From: Betaproteobacteria bacterium
GTDB taxonomy: Bacteria; Pseudomonadota; Gammaproteobacteria; Burkholderiales; Usitatibacteraceae
Length of the DNA: 64,000 nt
Reading direction: 5' to 3'
Assembly (NCBI GenBank): GCA_016720855.1
Contig: JADKJU010000003.1
Location: 434,001 to 498,000, forward strand
Numbering within the stretch: position 1 is the stretch's first letter; each line of letters starts with the position of its first letter. A model generated the notes under the pieces. The model was not told the DNA's origin. It ran no database searches and was given only the letters and a program-made list of their open reading frames with translations. Shown one piece after another: positions 36,646-45,329 of this stretch. Made by a program: the position numbers and the translations under genes.

Positions 36646-37605
36646 ATGGTCGATGAACGGGCGAGCGGCGGACCTGGCGTCAACATCCTCAGCGCCGGCG
36701 CCGCACAGGGGCTGGCGAGCGCCGTGGCGGCGCAGGCCGGCATCGAGCTCTCCGGCACTTTCGGTGCCGTGGGCGGCGTCATCGAGCGTTTCCTCGCCGG
36801 CGATGCCTGCGATGTCGTCATCCTCACGCATGCCCAGGTAACGCAGCTCACCGCGCGCAACCGCGTGGCCCTTGATTTCTGCGCCGACCTGGGCGTCGTG
36901 CGCGCCGCGATGCGAGCGCTTTCCGAAGCCGGCGGCCACCCCATCGGGTGCGCGCAGACCACGGAGATCGTGGCGACCCCCGGAGTTGCGCTCGTCGCGC
37001 CACTGCCCAGGGAACACCAGCTGGCGACGGTGTACACGGTCGCCCTGAAGGCGGGAACGGCAAGTGCGCATGCGCGCGACTTCGCGCAGCGCCTGACGGG
37101 CGCGGATACGGTTGCGGCGCGGTCGGCTGCGGGATTCGAGGGCGTGGCCATCCGGCGGGCGACGGGCGCAGACGCCGCCGGCACGCGCGAAGTCGTGTTC
37201 GGCGCCCTCGCGGAATACGGGCTCGTGCCCGAACCCTTCGGCACCGACGCGGACCTGATGGACCTGGACGCGCATTATTTCTCGCGCGGCGGCATGTTCG
37301 ATGTCGCGATCGACGGGAACGGTCGCATCGTTGCCTGCTGCGGGTTGAAGCCCATGGCCGGCGGCGCCCTCGAGTTGCGCAAGATGTATGCACAACGCGA
37401 TTTCCGCGGAAAAGGGCTCGGCCGGCGGCTGCTCGAACGCTCGCTTGCCTTCGCCCGCGCCACCGGCAGCGCCCGCGTCGAGCTGGAAACGGCCTCCGTG
37501 CTGAAGGAAGCGATCGCGCTCTACGAAAGCGCCAGCTTCGTCCCGCGTCCCGGAAAACTCGACACCTGCCGCTGCGACCGCGCGTTCGTACTCGCGCTTT
37601 CCTGA
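36646..37605 (+). CDS. ModA-like substrate-binding domain fused to GNAT acetyltransferase
   Basis: 319 residues. The N-terminal part (about 12-165) has the blocks of ModA-type binding proteins: NILSAGAAQGLASAVAAQ, GTFGAVGGVIERFLAGDACD, VVILTHAQV, then IGCAQTTEIVATPGV and ALVAPLPREHQLATVYTV. The central 75-80 residues normally found between ADLGVVR and AAMRAL appear to be missing, in frame. There is no signal peptide, so it is cytosolic. The C-terminal part (about 168-319) is a GNAT domain (ELRKMYAQRDFRGKGLGRRL, the acetyl-CoA loop, and ALYESASF). A gene fusion is the simplest reading. Its role is unknown. rtcB starts 2 bp after the stop. Confidence 0.78.
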   Translation: MVDERASGGPGVNILSAGAAQGLASAVAAQAGIELSGTFGAVGGVIERFLAGDACDVVILTHAQVTQLTARNRVALDFCADLGVVRAAMRALSEAGGHPIGCAQTTEIVATPGVALVAPLPREHQLATVYTVALKAGTASAHARDFAQRLTGADTVAARSAAGFEGVAIRRATGADAAGTREVVFGALAEYGLVPEPFGTDADLMDLDAHYFSRGGMFDVAIDGNGRIVACCGLKPMAGGALELRKMYAQRDFRGKGLGRRLLERSLAFARATGSARVELETASVLKEAIALYESASFVPRPGKLDTCRCDRAFVLALS

Positions 37606-37607
37606 CC

Positions 37608-38807
37608 GTGCCGATCCTCGCCACCCTCACGAAGGGCCGCGTTCCCGTGAAGGCCTGGACGGGCGACATCGAACCCGAAGCGCGGCGCCAGCTGGAAAAC
37701 GTGGCCAGCCTCCCGATCGTTCATGGCCATGTGGCGGCCATGCCCGACGTGCACCTGGGAATCGGCGCCACGGTGGGCAGCGTCATCCCCACGAGGCGGG
37801 CCATCATCCCGGCGGCGGTCGGCGTGGACATCGGCTGCGGCATGAACGCGATGCGGCTGTCCCTCACCGCGAACGACCTGCCGCAGAACCTCGGGCGAAT
37901 CCGCTCGGCCATCGAGGCCGCGGTGCCCGTCGGCTTCGACCAGCACAGCGAATGCCCGATCGAGGACGGGCGCGTGCTGCGCACGATGGATCGCCGCCTG
38001 CAGGCGATCGCGCGCAGGCATCCCGGGCTCGTGAAGCTGCAGAGGAATTTCGAGCAGACGTGGGCGCGCCAGCTGGGCTCGCTGGGCGGCGGCAACCATT
38101 TCATCGAGCTGTGCCTGGACGAGTCGCAGCGCGCGTGGGTGATGCTTCATTCGGGATCGCGCGGCGTGGGCAATGCCATGGGCCGCTACTTCATCGAGCG
38201 CGCCCGGCGCGAGGCCGAGCGCCTGGACCGCCGCCTGCCGGACCGAGACCTGGCCTGGCTGGACGAAGGCACGCCCCTCTTCGACGACTACGTGGCGTCG
38301 GTGGGCTGGGCGCAGGACTACGCGCTCGCCAACCGGCGCGAGATGATGCGCCTCATCGTGGAGGCCCTGCGCCGCCACCTGCCCGCGTTCTCCCTCGAGA
38401 GCGAGGCGATCAACTGCCACCACAATTACGTGGCGCGCGAGCGGCACCTGGGCGAGGATCTCTACATCACGCGCAAGGGTGCCATCCGCGCGGGCGTGGG
38501 CGAACTCGGCATCATTCCCGGCAGCATGGGCGCCCGCTCCTTCATCGTGCGCGGCCTCGGCAACGAGGCTTCGTTCTGCTCGTGCTCGCACGGCGCCGGC
38601 CGGCGCATGAGCCGCACCGAGGCCAGGCGCCGGTTCTCGCGCGACGATCTCGAGCGGCAGACGACGGGCGTGGAATGCCGCAAGGACGGCGGCGTGATCG
38701 ACGAGATCCCGGCCGCGTACAAGAACATCGATGAAGTGATGGCGCAGCAGTCCGACCTCGTCGAGGTCGTGCACACGCTCAGGCAGGTGGTGTGCGTGAA
38801 GGGGTGA
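37608..38807 (+). CDS. rtcB: RNA-splicing ligase RtcB
   Basis: 399 residues from GTG at 37608, 2 bp after the upstream stop. The RtcB blocks are all present: MPDVHLGIGATVGSVIPT, VGVDIGCGMNAMR with the metal-binding Cys, GGGNHFIEL, HSGSRGVGN, NCHHNYVARERH and RKGAIRAG. GSMGARSFIVRGLG and the guanylated His in CSHGAGRRMSR complete the set. It joins 2',3'-cyclic phosphate and 5'-OH RNA ends using GTP and Mn. No RtcA cyclase or RtcR activator gene is adjacent; instead it is coupled to the ModA-like/GNAT gene. Confidence 0.95.
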   Translation: MPILATLTKGRVPVKAWTGDIEPEARRQLENVASLPIVHGHVAAMPDVHLGIGATVGSVIPTRRAIIPAAVGVDIGCGMNAMRLSLTANDLPQNLGRIRSAIEAAVPVGFDQHSECPIEDGRVLRTMDRRLQAIARRHPGLVKLQRNFEQTWARQLGSLGGGNHFIELCLDESQRAWVMLHSGSRGVGNAMGRYFIERARREAERLDRRLPDRDLAWLDEGTPLFDDYVASVGWAQDYALANRREMMRLIVEALRRHLPAFSLESEAINCHHNYVARERHLGEDLYITRKGAIRAGVGELGIIPGSMGARSFIVRGLGNEASFCSCSHGAGRRMSRTEARRRFSRDDLERQTTGVECRKDGGVIDEIPAAYKNIDEVMAQQSDLVEVVHTLRQVVCVKG

Positions 38808-38834
38808 CCCGGGCGGGGCCACCCCATGCAGTCG

Positions 38835-40079
38835 CTACTTGATCGCGCCCACGTCCTTCATCGATTCGAGCTTGCCGAGGTCGAGCGAACCCACCCCCGA
38901 CCTGAGCGCGTCGATCGCAACGCCCTGGCCCCGGGCGCTCACGACGAACCGCTCGCCCAGAACCACGGTGTACTCGTTGTCGCCGCCGCGCTTCGAGATC
39001 TCCTCGTGGACCGTGCGGTTGCCCTCGCGGCGCGTGCGCTCGATGCGCCCGTCGTTTTCCTTCTCGCCCTGGATGTTCATCCAGCCCGCCAGCCCCATGA
39101 GGCCGCCGGCGCCGCCGGTGTCCGACACCTCGAGCTCGACGCGCTTGCCGGCGCCGTCGCCGTACTTCGCCTCGACCTTCGACATCTGCAGCCCGGCAAT
39201 GCCGCCCTTCTCCGCGTCCTGGCTCGTGCGCGGCAGGCCGGCGAATTTCTCCGGAACCATCGGCTTCAACTGCTCGATGCCGACGGGCTCGAAGCGCTTG
39301 CCGCCGCCCATCACCACGCCCAGCCCCTCCATCGCGGCCTTCATCTGCGCGTTGGGGTCGCCGCTCTTCTGCGCGGCCTCCATTTTCTTGCCCACACCTT
39401 CCATCTGCTTGCTGAATCCCTCGAGCTTGCCCATCGGGGAATCCTTGTCGAAGGTGACGGCCGGCCCGCGCCCGCCGTGCATTCCGCCCATCATCGGACC
39501 GCCGCCCGTGAGCGCCATCAGGCCGCCCGCCATCAGCGAGAACACGATTCCGATGACGATGGCGCAGATCACGACCACGGCGGTGTAGCCGATCGACTTC
39601 TCCTCCGGATTCTTCATCAGCCGCGGCAGCCCCAGGTAGAGGAGGTAGAGGCCGTAGAGCGAGATGAGGACGCCGATGAGGCTCAATGCCGGGATGATGC
39701 CGAGGACGCCCGCGATCCACGCGGGCGTGTAGGAATAGACCGCGACCTTCAGTGCCTGCGCCGGGTTCTTCTCGCCGCCGAACTTGGGCGCGAGCGCATT
39801 GATGATGAGCGACAGGATGAAGGTGCCGACGAAGGCCATCGCGAACGAGAAGACGGCAACCCCGATCCCCGCGAGGACGGGCGTGCGGTACGTGCCGATG
39901 AAGGGCAGGCTCATGCCCACGAGGGATTGGCCGACGAAAGCGCAGAGCACGCTGATGCCCGCGAGCGGGGCGACATAGCCGCCCATGAGCTCGCCGGTGG
40001 TCGACGCCTCTCCCGCGATCACGGGCCATTCGGTCTTTGGTGTGAGGAGGATGTTCTTGACGCGGTCGATCAGGCTCAT
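38835..40079 (-). CDS. YIP1-family membrane protein with large C-terminal soluble domain
   Basis: 414 residues. MSLIDRVKNILLTPKTEWPVIAGE is the typical start of bacterial YIP1-domain proteins, followed by five hydrophobic helices (about 30-195). After the last helix comes a Gly/Met-rich turn (MMGGMHGGRGP) and a roughly 200-residue soluble domain (MEGVGKKMEAAQKSG, IQGEKENDGRIERT) that is not part of the basic family. Role unknown; membrane organisation is the usual guess. Convergent with rtcB and divergent from the secreted protein. Confidence 0.82.
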   Translation of the reverse strand: MSLIDRVKNILLTPKTEWPVIAGEASTTGELMGGYVAPLAGISVLCAFVGQSLVGMSLPFIGTYRTPVLAGIGVAVFSFAMAFVGTFILSLIINALAPKFGGEKNPAQALKVAVYSYTPAWIAGVLGIIPALSLIGVLISLYGLYLLYLGLPRLMKNPEEKSIGYTAVVVICAIVIGIVFSLMAGGLMALTGGGPMMGGMHGGRGPAVTFDKDSPMGKLEGFSKQMEGVGKKMEAAQKSGDPNAQMKAAMEGLGVVMGGGKRFEPVGIEQLKPMVPEKFAGLPRTSQDAEKGGIAGLQMSKVEAKYGDGAGKRVELEVSDTGGAGGLMGLAGWMNIQGEKENDGRIERTRREGNRTVHEEISKRGGDNEYTVVLGERFVVSARGQGVAIDALRSGVGSLDLGKLESMKDVGAIK

Positions 40080-40148
40080 GGCGTGCTCCCTGGCGGCTGG
40101 TTGTATGGGAAAATCTTACCCCTTTCACCCTTGCCATCGGGAGGCCGG

Positions 40149-42524
40149 ATGCCGTCACGCTTGCGCAAGGCCGCAGTCGCCGCGCTCACGGTCCTCCTCG
40201 CCACGGGCGCCGCGCCGGCGCTCGCCCAGACCTTCTCCGGCCTCATGTCCGGCTCGTGGTGGGACGCATCGCGCTCGGGCGAGGGACAGTTCATCACCTT
40301 CGAGTCCACGGGCGGGCGCAACGTCGTCTACCTCGCCTACTTCACCTACACTCCGGACGGCACCGCCACCTGGCAGGTCGGCAACATCGATTACGCTCCC
40401 GGCGCGACGACGATTGAAATCCCCCTCGTGACCGGTTCCGGCCCGGGCTTCGGCTCCGGATTCAATCCCGCAGCGCTCGCCACGGCAAGCGCCGGCACGG
40501 CGACCCTCGAGTTCGTCTCCTGCAGCCAGATGCGCATGCGCCATTCGGCGATCGCCGGGATCACCCTGAGCCTGCGCAGGCTCGTGGGCCCCCTGGCCGG
40601 GGCCGATTGCACGGCCGCGGCCCCACCCTCCGCGGCAGCCGCTTCCCCGACGAGTGCCTTCAGCGGCGGCTGGTGGAATGCGGCGCGCAACGGCGAGGGG
40701 CAGTTCATCACCCTTGAGTCGGTGGGAACGCGCAACGTGGCCTATCTCGGCTACTTCACCTACACGGCCGACGGCCGGGCCAGCTGGCTGGTGGGCAACG
40801 TCGACTATTCGCCGGGCACGACCAGCATCACGATCCCCCTCCTCACCGGCTCCGGTCCGCGCTTTGGCGCGGCCTTCCAGACGGCCGACTTCCGGTCCAC
40901 CCCGGCCGGCTCGGCCCGGCTCGACTTTGTCTCCTGCTCGCAGGTTCGCCTGACTTACGCAGGAGCGCAATCGTTCGCCCTCGACCTCGCGCGGCTGGTG
41001 GGCCCACTCACCGGCTACACGTGCAGCGACCGGCCGACGGCGACCGTGGTGTCGGGACCTTCGCCGTTCCCCGCGGCCTGCGGCGCGGGCGCCGGCACCT
41101 TGTACGTGAACGCGGAAGTCGAGCCGAGCCTCGCCGCCAATCCGGGCAATCCGGATCACCTGCTGGCCATGTGGCAGCAGGACCGGTGGTCCAACGGCTC
41201 CTCGCGCGGGCTGGTTTCCGCCGTTTCCTTCGACGGCGGCGCCACATGGAGCACACAGCCGATGGCCTTCTCGAGCTGCGGCGGCGGGACGGCGGTAAAC
41301 GGTGGCAACTTCGACCGGGCCACGGATCCGTGGGTGTCCTTCGGCCCCGATGGCACCGCGTGGGCCATGTCGCTCTCGACGGCCGGCTCGCGAAACGCGA
41401 TGCTCGTCTCGCGTTCCGGCGACGGGGGCCGGACATGGGGCCCTTCGGTTCCCCTCATCACCGATACGACGTTCTATTTCAACGACAAGAACTCGTTCAC
41501 CGCGGATCCGCAGGATGCCCGCTTCGCGTATGCGGTCTGGGATCGCATCTCGGACGTCGGCGGCGGACCGGCCACGTTCGCGCGCACCATCGACGGCGGC
41601 GCGACCTGGGAGCCCGCCCGCGCGATCTACGACCCCGGCATTTCAAGCCAGACCATCGCCAACCTCATTGTCGTGCCCACGGGCGGCACGCTGGTCAACG
41701 TCGCTCTCCAGATCGACAATTCGCCCGCCACCGGCCGGGAGGCCTACGTGATCGCCATGCGTTCGCTGGACCGGGGGCAGACGTGGTCCGCGCCGGTTCG
41801 TATTGCGAGTGACCTTGCCATCGGCGTGCGCGACCCGGAGAACGGCACGCCGGTGCGCGACGGCAACATCGTCCCGACGGCGGCCGCCGGGCCGGGGGGC
41901 GTGGTGCACGTCGTCTGGCAGGACTCGCGGTTCAGCGCCGGCGCCCGCGACGCCATCGCCTATTCGCAGTCGACAGACGGCGGCACCACCTGGTCCGCCC
42001 CGGTTCGCGTGAACCGGAATCCCGCGGTGCAGGCATTCGTTCCGACGGTTCACGTGCTGCGCGACGGCACCGTCGGCGTGAGCTATTTCGACCTGCGCGA
42101 CAACACCCCCGATGCGGCCACGCTCTGGGCCGGCTACTTCCTGGCCCGATCGACGGACGGCGGACAGACGTGGCAGGAGACGCGGCTCGCGGATCCCTTC
42201 GACCTGTCGACGGCGCCCAACGCGAGCGGGCTCTTCCTCGGCGACTACATGGCGCTGGCCGGGAGCGGCGCCGATTTCCATGCGCTGTTCGTGCGCACAA
42301 CGGGCGAAGCCGGCAACCGCAACGAGGTGTTCCATTCGCGAATCGCAGGGGCCAAGGCGTCCGCCGCGTCGAGCGACAAGGCGGCGCCCGAAACAGGGGC
42401 GTGGAGCGCGCCCTGGGCCGCCGAGGCGGCCGCACCCTTCGACGTTTCCTCCGCGTGGCAGGCGCGAACGAGCCAGGCCATCGAGCTCGCGCTGAAGCGG
42501 CGCGGCAGGCCCGCCCCGGAATAG
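40149..42524 (+). CDS. Large secreted sialidase-fold (BNR repeat) protein with duplicated N-terminal module
   Basis: 791 residues with a signal peptide (ending APALAQ). Two tandem N-terminal modules of about 137 residues start at about 34 and 171: SGSWWDASRSGEGQFITFES and SGGWWNAARNGEGQFITLES. Each ends in LRRLVGPL/LARLVGPL plus a Cys. From about 300 on there is a six-bladed sialidase-type domain with Asp-box motifs (SFDGGATWS, SGDGGRTWG, TIDGGATWE, STDGGTTWS, STDGGQTWQ). No clear sialidase Arg triad was found, so it may be a non-sialidase propeller. Secreted or periplasmic; the modules may bind glycans. Confidence 0.8.
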   Translation: MPSRLRKAAVAALTVLLATGAAPALAQTFSGLMSGSWWDASRSGEGQFITFESTGGRNVVYLAYFTYTPDGTATWQVGNIDYAPGATTIEIPLVTGSGPGFGSGFNPAALATASAGTATLEFVSCSQMRMRHSAIAGITLSLRRLVGPLAGADCTAAAPPSAAAASPTSAFSGGWWNAARNGEGQFITLESVGTRNVAYLGYFTYTADGRASWLVGNVDYSPGTTSITIPLLTGSGPRFGAAFQTADFRSTPAGSARLDFVSCSQVRLTYAGAQSFALDLARLVGPLTGYTCSDRPTATVVSGPSPFPAACGAGAGTLYVNAEVEPSLAANPGNPDHLLAMWQQDRWSNGSSRGLVSAVSFDGGATWSTQPMAFSSCGGGTAVNGGNFDRATDPWVSFGPDGTAWAMSLSTAGSRNAMLVSRSGDGGRTWGPSVPLITDTTFYFNDKNSFTADPQDARFAYAVWDRISDVGGGPATFARTIDGGATWEPARAIYDPGISSQTIANLIVVPTGGTLVNVALQIDNSPATGREAYVIAMRSLDRGQTWSAPVRIASDLAIGVRDPENGTPVRDGNIVPTAAAGPGGVVHVVWQDSRFSAGARDAIAYSQSTDGGTTWSAPVRVNRNPAVQAFVPTVHVLRDGTVGVSYFDLRDNTPDAATLWAGYFLARSTDGGQTWQETRLADPFDLSTAPNASGLFLGDYMALAGSGADFHALFVRTTGEAGNRNEVFHSRIAGAKASAASSDKAAPETGAWSAPWAAEAAAPFDVSSAWQARTSQAIELALKRRGRPAPE

Positions 42525-42549
42525 CCCCGCGCTACCCGGAGGGCGCCGG

Positions 42550-43389
42550 CTAGTCCTCGTCCGGCGCGACGCTGCGGATGGTGTAGCCGCCGCTCTTGTC
42601 GTCGCGCTCCAGCTCGAGGAGACCCTTGGCCTGCAGTTCCTCCAGCAGCTGGTTGAACGAGCGATAGCCGTAGTAGCTCTCGCTGAAGCCGGGCTTCCTG
42701 CGCTTGATCGCCTGCTTCACCATCGAGCCCCAGAGCGTCTCCTCGACGCCGCGCTCGTCGACAAGGTCGTCGATCGTCTCCAGGACCAGGTCGATGGCTT
42801 CCTGCTTCTTGCCGCCGCCCCCGGTGTTGTCGCGTTCCTTTTCCTTCTTCTCGTCCTTGTCCTTCGCGGCGGCCGCGGGCTTGTCCTCCGCCTTCCTCGC
42901 GGCCTGCCGCTTCGGCGGGTGCGCGCGCACCAGGTCGTCGTAGTAGATGAACTCGTCGCAGTTGGCGATGAGGAGGTCGGAGGTGCTCATCTTCACCCCG
43001 ATGCCGATCACGGTCTTCGCGTTCTCGCGCAGCTTGGAGACGAGCGGGGAGAAGTCGGAGTCCCCGCTCACGATCACGAAGGTGTCGACGTGGCTCTTGG
43101 TGTAGCACAGGTCGAGCGCGTCCACCACCATGCGGATGTCGGCGGAGTTCTTGCCGGACTGGCGCACGTGCGGAATCTCGATCAGCTCGAAGGAGGCCTG
43201 GTGCATGGGCGCCTTGAATTCCTTGTAGCGCTCCCAGTCGCAGTAGGCCTTCTTCACCACGATGCTGCCCTTCACCAGCAGGCGCTCGAGCACCTTGCTG
43301 ATGTCGAACTTGTCGTATTTCGCCTCGCGGACGCCGAGCGCGACGTTCTCGAAGTCGCAGAAAACGGCGAGGTTGCGGATTTCCGCCAT
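42550..43389 (-). CDS. NYN-domain (PIN-like) protein with OST-HTH/LOTUS domain
   Basis: 279 residues from the second ATG, at 43389: AGGGAG lies 6 nt before it but directly abuts the first ATG at 43395. The NYN domain (about 4-150) has LAVFCDFENVALG, HVRQSGKNSADIRMVVDALD and FVIVSGDSDFSPLVSKLR, supplying the Asp set of this RNase fold. A Lys/Glu-rich linker (about 160-190) leads to a winged OST-HTH/LOTUS domain (KQAIKRRKPGFSESYYGYRS ... LLELERDDKSGGY), which can bind RNA. It probably cleaves or guards a specific RNA; target unknown. Confidence 0.9.
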   Translation of the reverse strand: MAEIRNLAVFCDFENVALGVREAKYDKFDISKVLERLLVKGSIVVKKAYCDWERYKEFKAPMHQASFELIEIPHVRQSGKNSADIRMVVDALDLCYTKSHVDTFVIVSGDSDFSPLVSKLRENAKTVIGIGVKMSTSDLLIANCDEFIYYDDLVRAHPPKRQAARKAEDKPAAAAKDKDEKKEKERDNTGGGGKKQEAIDLVLETIDDLVDERGVEETLWGSMVKQAIKRRKPGFSESYYGYRSFNQLLEELQAKGLLELERDDKSGGYTIRSVAPDED

Positions 43390-43418
43390 GGTCATCTCCC
43401 TGTGTATGGGCGCTAGCT

Positions 43419-43424
43419 TACAAT
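43419..43424 (+). promoter_or_regulatory. -10-like box (TACAAT) abutting the ABC ATPase start
   Basis: TACAAT ends 6 nt before the ATG at 43431, within a 41-bp divergent intergenic space too small for a normal leader plus Shine-Dalgarno. Transcription would start at the A of the ATG. Confidence 0.45.
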
Positions 43425-43430
43425 GCCACC

Positions 43431-44273
43431 ATGCTCTCTGCCGACTGCGACAACCTGATCGAGATCCGCGACCTGCATTTCGCGTACGGCAAGCGGCAGA
43501 TCCTGAGGAAGCTCGACCTCGACATCCCGAAGGGGAAGGTCGTCGCGATCCTGGGCGCCAGCGGCTGCGGGAAGACGACGCTCCTGAAACTGATCGGCGG
43601 CGCGCTCAAGCCGGCGCGGGGCACCGTGAAGGTGTGCGGGCACGACGTGCACGCGCTCGACCACGAGGGGCTCTACCGCCTGCGCCGGAGAATCGGCATG
43701 ATGTTCCAGAAGGGCGGGCTGTTCAGCGATCTCACGGTGTTCGAGAACATCGCCTTTCCGATTCGGGAGCACACGCAGCTTCCCGAGGACATCATTGCCG
43801 GGCTCGTGAAGATGAAGCTGAACGCGGTGGGGCTGCGCGGCGCGCGTTCGCTCTACCCCGGCGAGCTCTCGGGCGGCATGTCCCGGCGCGTGGCGCTGGC
43901 GCGCGCCATCGCACTCGACCCCGATCTCGTCATCTACGACGAGCCCTTCGCCGGCCTGGACCCGATCACGCTCAACGTGATCTGCCACCTGATCCGCACG
44001 CTGAACGACGCGTTGGGAAGCACCTCGGTGGTCGTGACCTACGACGTGCCCGAAGCCCTGAAGCTCGCCGACTACCTCTACGTGATGGGCGAAGGGCGCA
44101 TCATCGGCCACGGGCCGACGAAGGAAATGCTGGCTTCCGACGACCCGTTCGTGCACCAGTTCCTGCACGCCGAGCCCGACGGGCCGGTGCCGTTCCATTT
44201 CCCGGCGATGCCGATCGGCGAGGAGCTGGAACTTGCGGCGCCCAGGAAGGCGCGAGGGCTCGCTTCGCGCTAG
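43431..44273 (+). CDS. MlaF-like ABC transporter ATPase with Tyr in place of the switch His
   Basis: 280 residues. Walker A LGASGCGKTT, Q-loop MMFQKGGLF, signature LSGGMSRRVALARA and Walker B LVIYDEPFAGLDP. The MSRR after the signature and overall spacing resemble MlaF, the ATPase of the phospholipid-transport Mla system. The switch region reads VVVTYDVPEALKLADY where MlaF has SHDVPE, so the catalytic His is Tyr. No mlaE, mlaD, mlaC or mlaB gene is adjacent, so the partners must be elsewhere. The C-terminus is longer than the core by about 40 residues (PVPFHFPAMPIGEEL). Confidence 0.82.
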   Translation: MLSADCDNLIEIRDLHFAYGKRQILRKLDLDIPKGKVVAILGASGCGKTTLLKLIGGALKPARGTVKVCGHDVHALDHEGLYRLRRRIGMMFQKGGLFSDLTVFENIAFPIREHTQLPEDIIAGLVKMKLNAVGLRGARSLYPGELSGGMSRRVALARAIALDPDLVIYDEPFAGLDPITLNVICHLIRTLNDALGSTSVVVTYDVPEALKLADYLYVMGEGRIIGHGPTKEMLASDDPFVHQFLHAEPDGPVPFHFPAMPIGEELELAAPRKARGLASR

Positions 44274-44301
44274 CATGGCGCCGATCCACCCAGGAGAAAT
44301 C

Positions 44302-45270
44302 ATGTTCCTTCGCCTTGCCGGGGCCGCATGCGCCGCCCTCGTTCTCGCCGTTCCCGCCCACGCCCAGACCGAGTACCCCACGCACACGGTCACGATGATC
44401 GTGCCGTTCCCGCCCGGTGGCGTGGCCGACATCACCGCGCGGCCTGCCGCCGAGGCGATGGGCCGCTACCTGAAGCAGACGGTCATCGTCGAGAACAGGG
44501 CCGGCGCCGGCGGCGGCATCGGCATGCAGTACGTCGCACGCGCGAAGCCGGACGGCTACACGGTGCTGCTGGCGCTGTCGTCGATCTCGATCATCCCGGA
44601 GGCCGACAGGATCCTCGGCCGCGCTCCGATGTACCAGCTCTCGCAACTCGTCCCCATCGCGCGCTTCACCGCCGATCCGACCGTGCTCGCCGTGCGCGCC
44701 GACAGCCCGTGGAAGAGCGCGAAGGACATGATCGACGCCGCGAAGAAGGCGCCGGGCGCCATCCCCTACGGCTCGTCGGGAAACTACGGCACGATGCACG
44801 TGCCGATGGAGATGCTCATGGGGGCGGCGGACACGAAAATGCTGCACGTGCCGTTCACTGGCGCCGGCCCCGCAGTGGTCGCCCTCCTGGGCGGCAGCGT
44901 GGACGCGCTCTCCACCGGCCCGTCGTCGATCATGGGGCACGTGAAGGCCGGCAAGGTGCGGGTGCTGGCGAGCTGGGGCGATTCCCGCCACCCGGCCCTG
45001 CCCGACGTGCCCACGCTCAAGGAGCTGGGATACGACGCGCAGTTCTCGCAGTGGACGGGGCTCTTCGTCCCGGCCGGCACGCCGGAGCCCGTGATCGCGA
45101 AGCTGCGCGAGGCCGCGAAGGCCGTCGCGTCCGACGCCACCTTCCTCGCGGCTCTCGCGCGGGTGGAGACTCCGCCCCAGTACCTCGACCAGCCGCAGTT
45201 CCGTGCCTTCTGGGATGCCGACGCGAAGAAGCTCGCCGACGTCGTGAAAAAAATCGGCAAGGTCGAATGA
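44302..45270 (+). CDS. Bug/TctC-family substrate-binding receptor (second copy)
   Basis: 322 residues from the ATG at 44302 with AGGAGA upstream, and a signal peptide (ALVLAVPAHAQ). Family blocks: VTMIVPFPPGGVADITARPA, VIVENRAGAGGGIGMQYVA, IPYGSSGNYGTMHVPMEML and MLHVPFTGAGPA. It is clearly a different subfamily from the copy at 24970, given the low similarity outside these blocks. Membrane partners are absent. It ends 7 bp before a 48-bp palindrome shared with the convergent GST gene. Confidence 0.92.
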   Translation: MFLRLAGAACAALVLAVPAHAQTEYPTHTVTMIVPFPPGGVADITARPAAEAMGRYLKQTVIVENRAGAGGGIGMQYVARAKPDGYTVLLALSSISIIPEADRILGRAPMYQLSQLVPIARFTADPTVLAVRADSPWKSAKDMIDAAKKAPGAIPYGSSGNYGTMHVPMEMLMGAADTKMLHVPFTGAGPAVVALLGGSVDALSTGPSSIMGHVKAGKVRVLASWGDSRHPALPDVPTLKELGYDAQFSQWTGLFVPAGTPEPVIAKLREAAKAVASDATFLAALARVETPPQYLDQPQFRAFWDADAKKLADVVKKIGKVE

Positions 45271-45277
45271 GCCCATG

Positions 45278-45325
45278 AAAAAGGGGACAGGCCCCTTTTC
45301 CGGAAAAGGGGCCTGTCCCCTTTTT
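45278..45325. repeat. 48-bp perfect palindrome between convergent genes
   Basis: Two 24-bp arms without spacer, centred on CCGG; each arm starts AAAAAGGGGACAGGCCCC and the right end runs on into TTT. It lies between the stops of the Bug receptor (+) and the GST (-), so on either strand the hairpin is followed by a T run. It would act as a bidirectional terminator; the GGGGACAGGCCCC core is also REP-like. Confidence 0.88.
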
Positions 45326-45329
45326 TTCT

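Noticed and set aside
40149..42524. Calling the secreted propeller protein a sialidase enzyme
   Set aside because: Asp boxes are clear but the catalytic Arg triad and Tyr/Glu pair could not be located.
43431..44273. Assigning the gene as mlaF of a complete Mla operon
   Set aside because: No MlaE, MlaD, MlaC or MlaB gene lies nearby and the switch His is missing.
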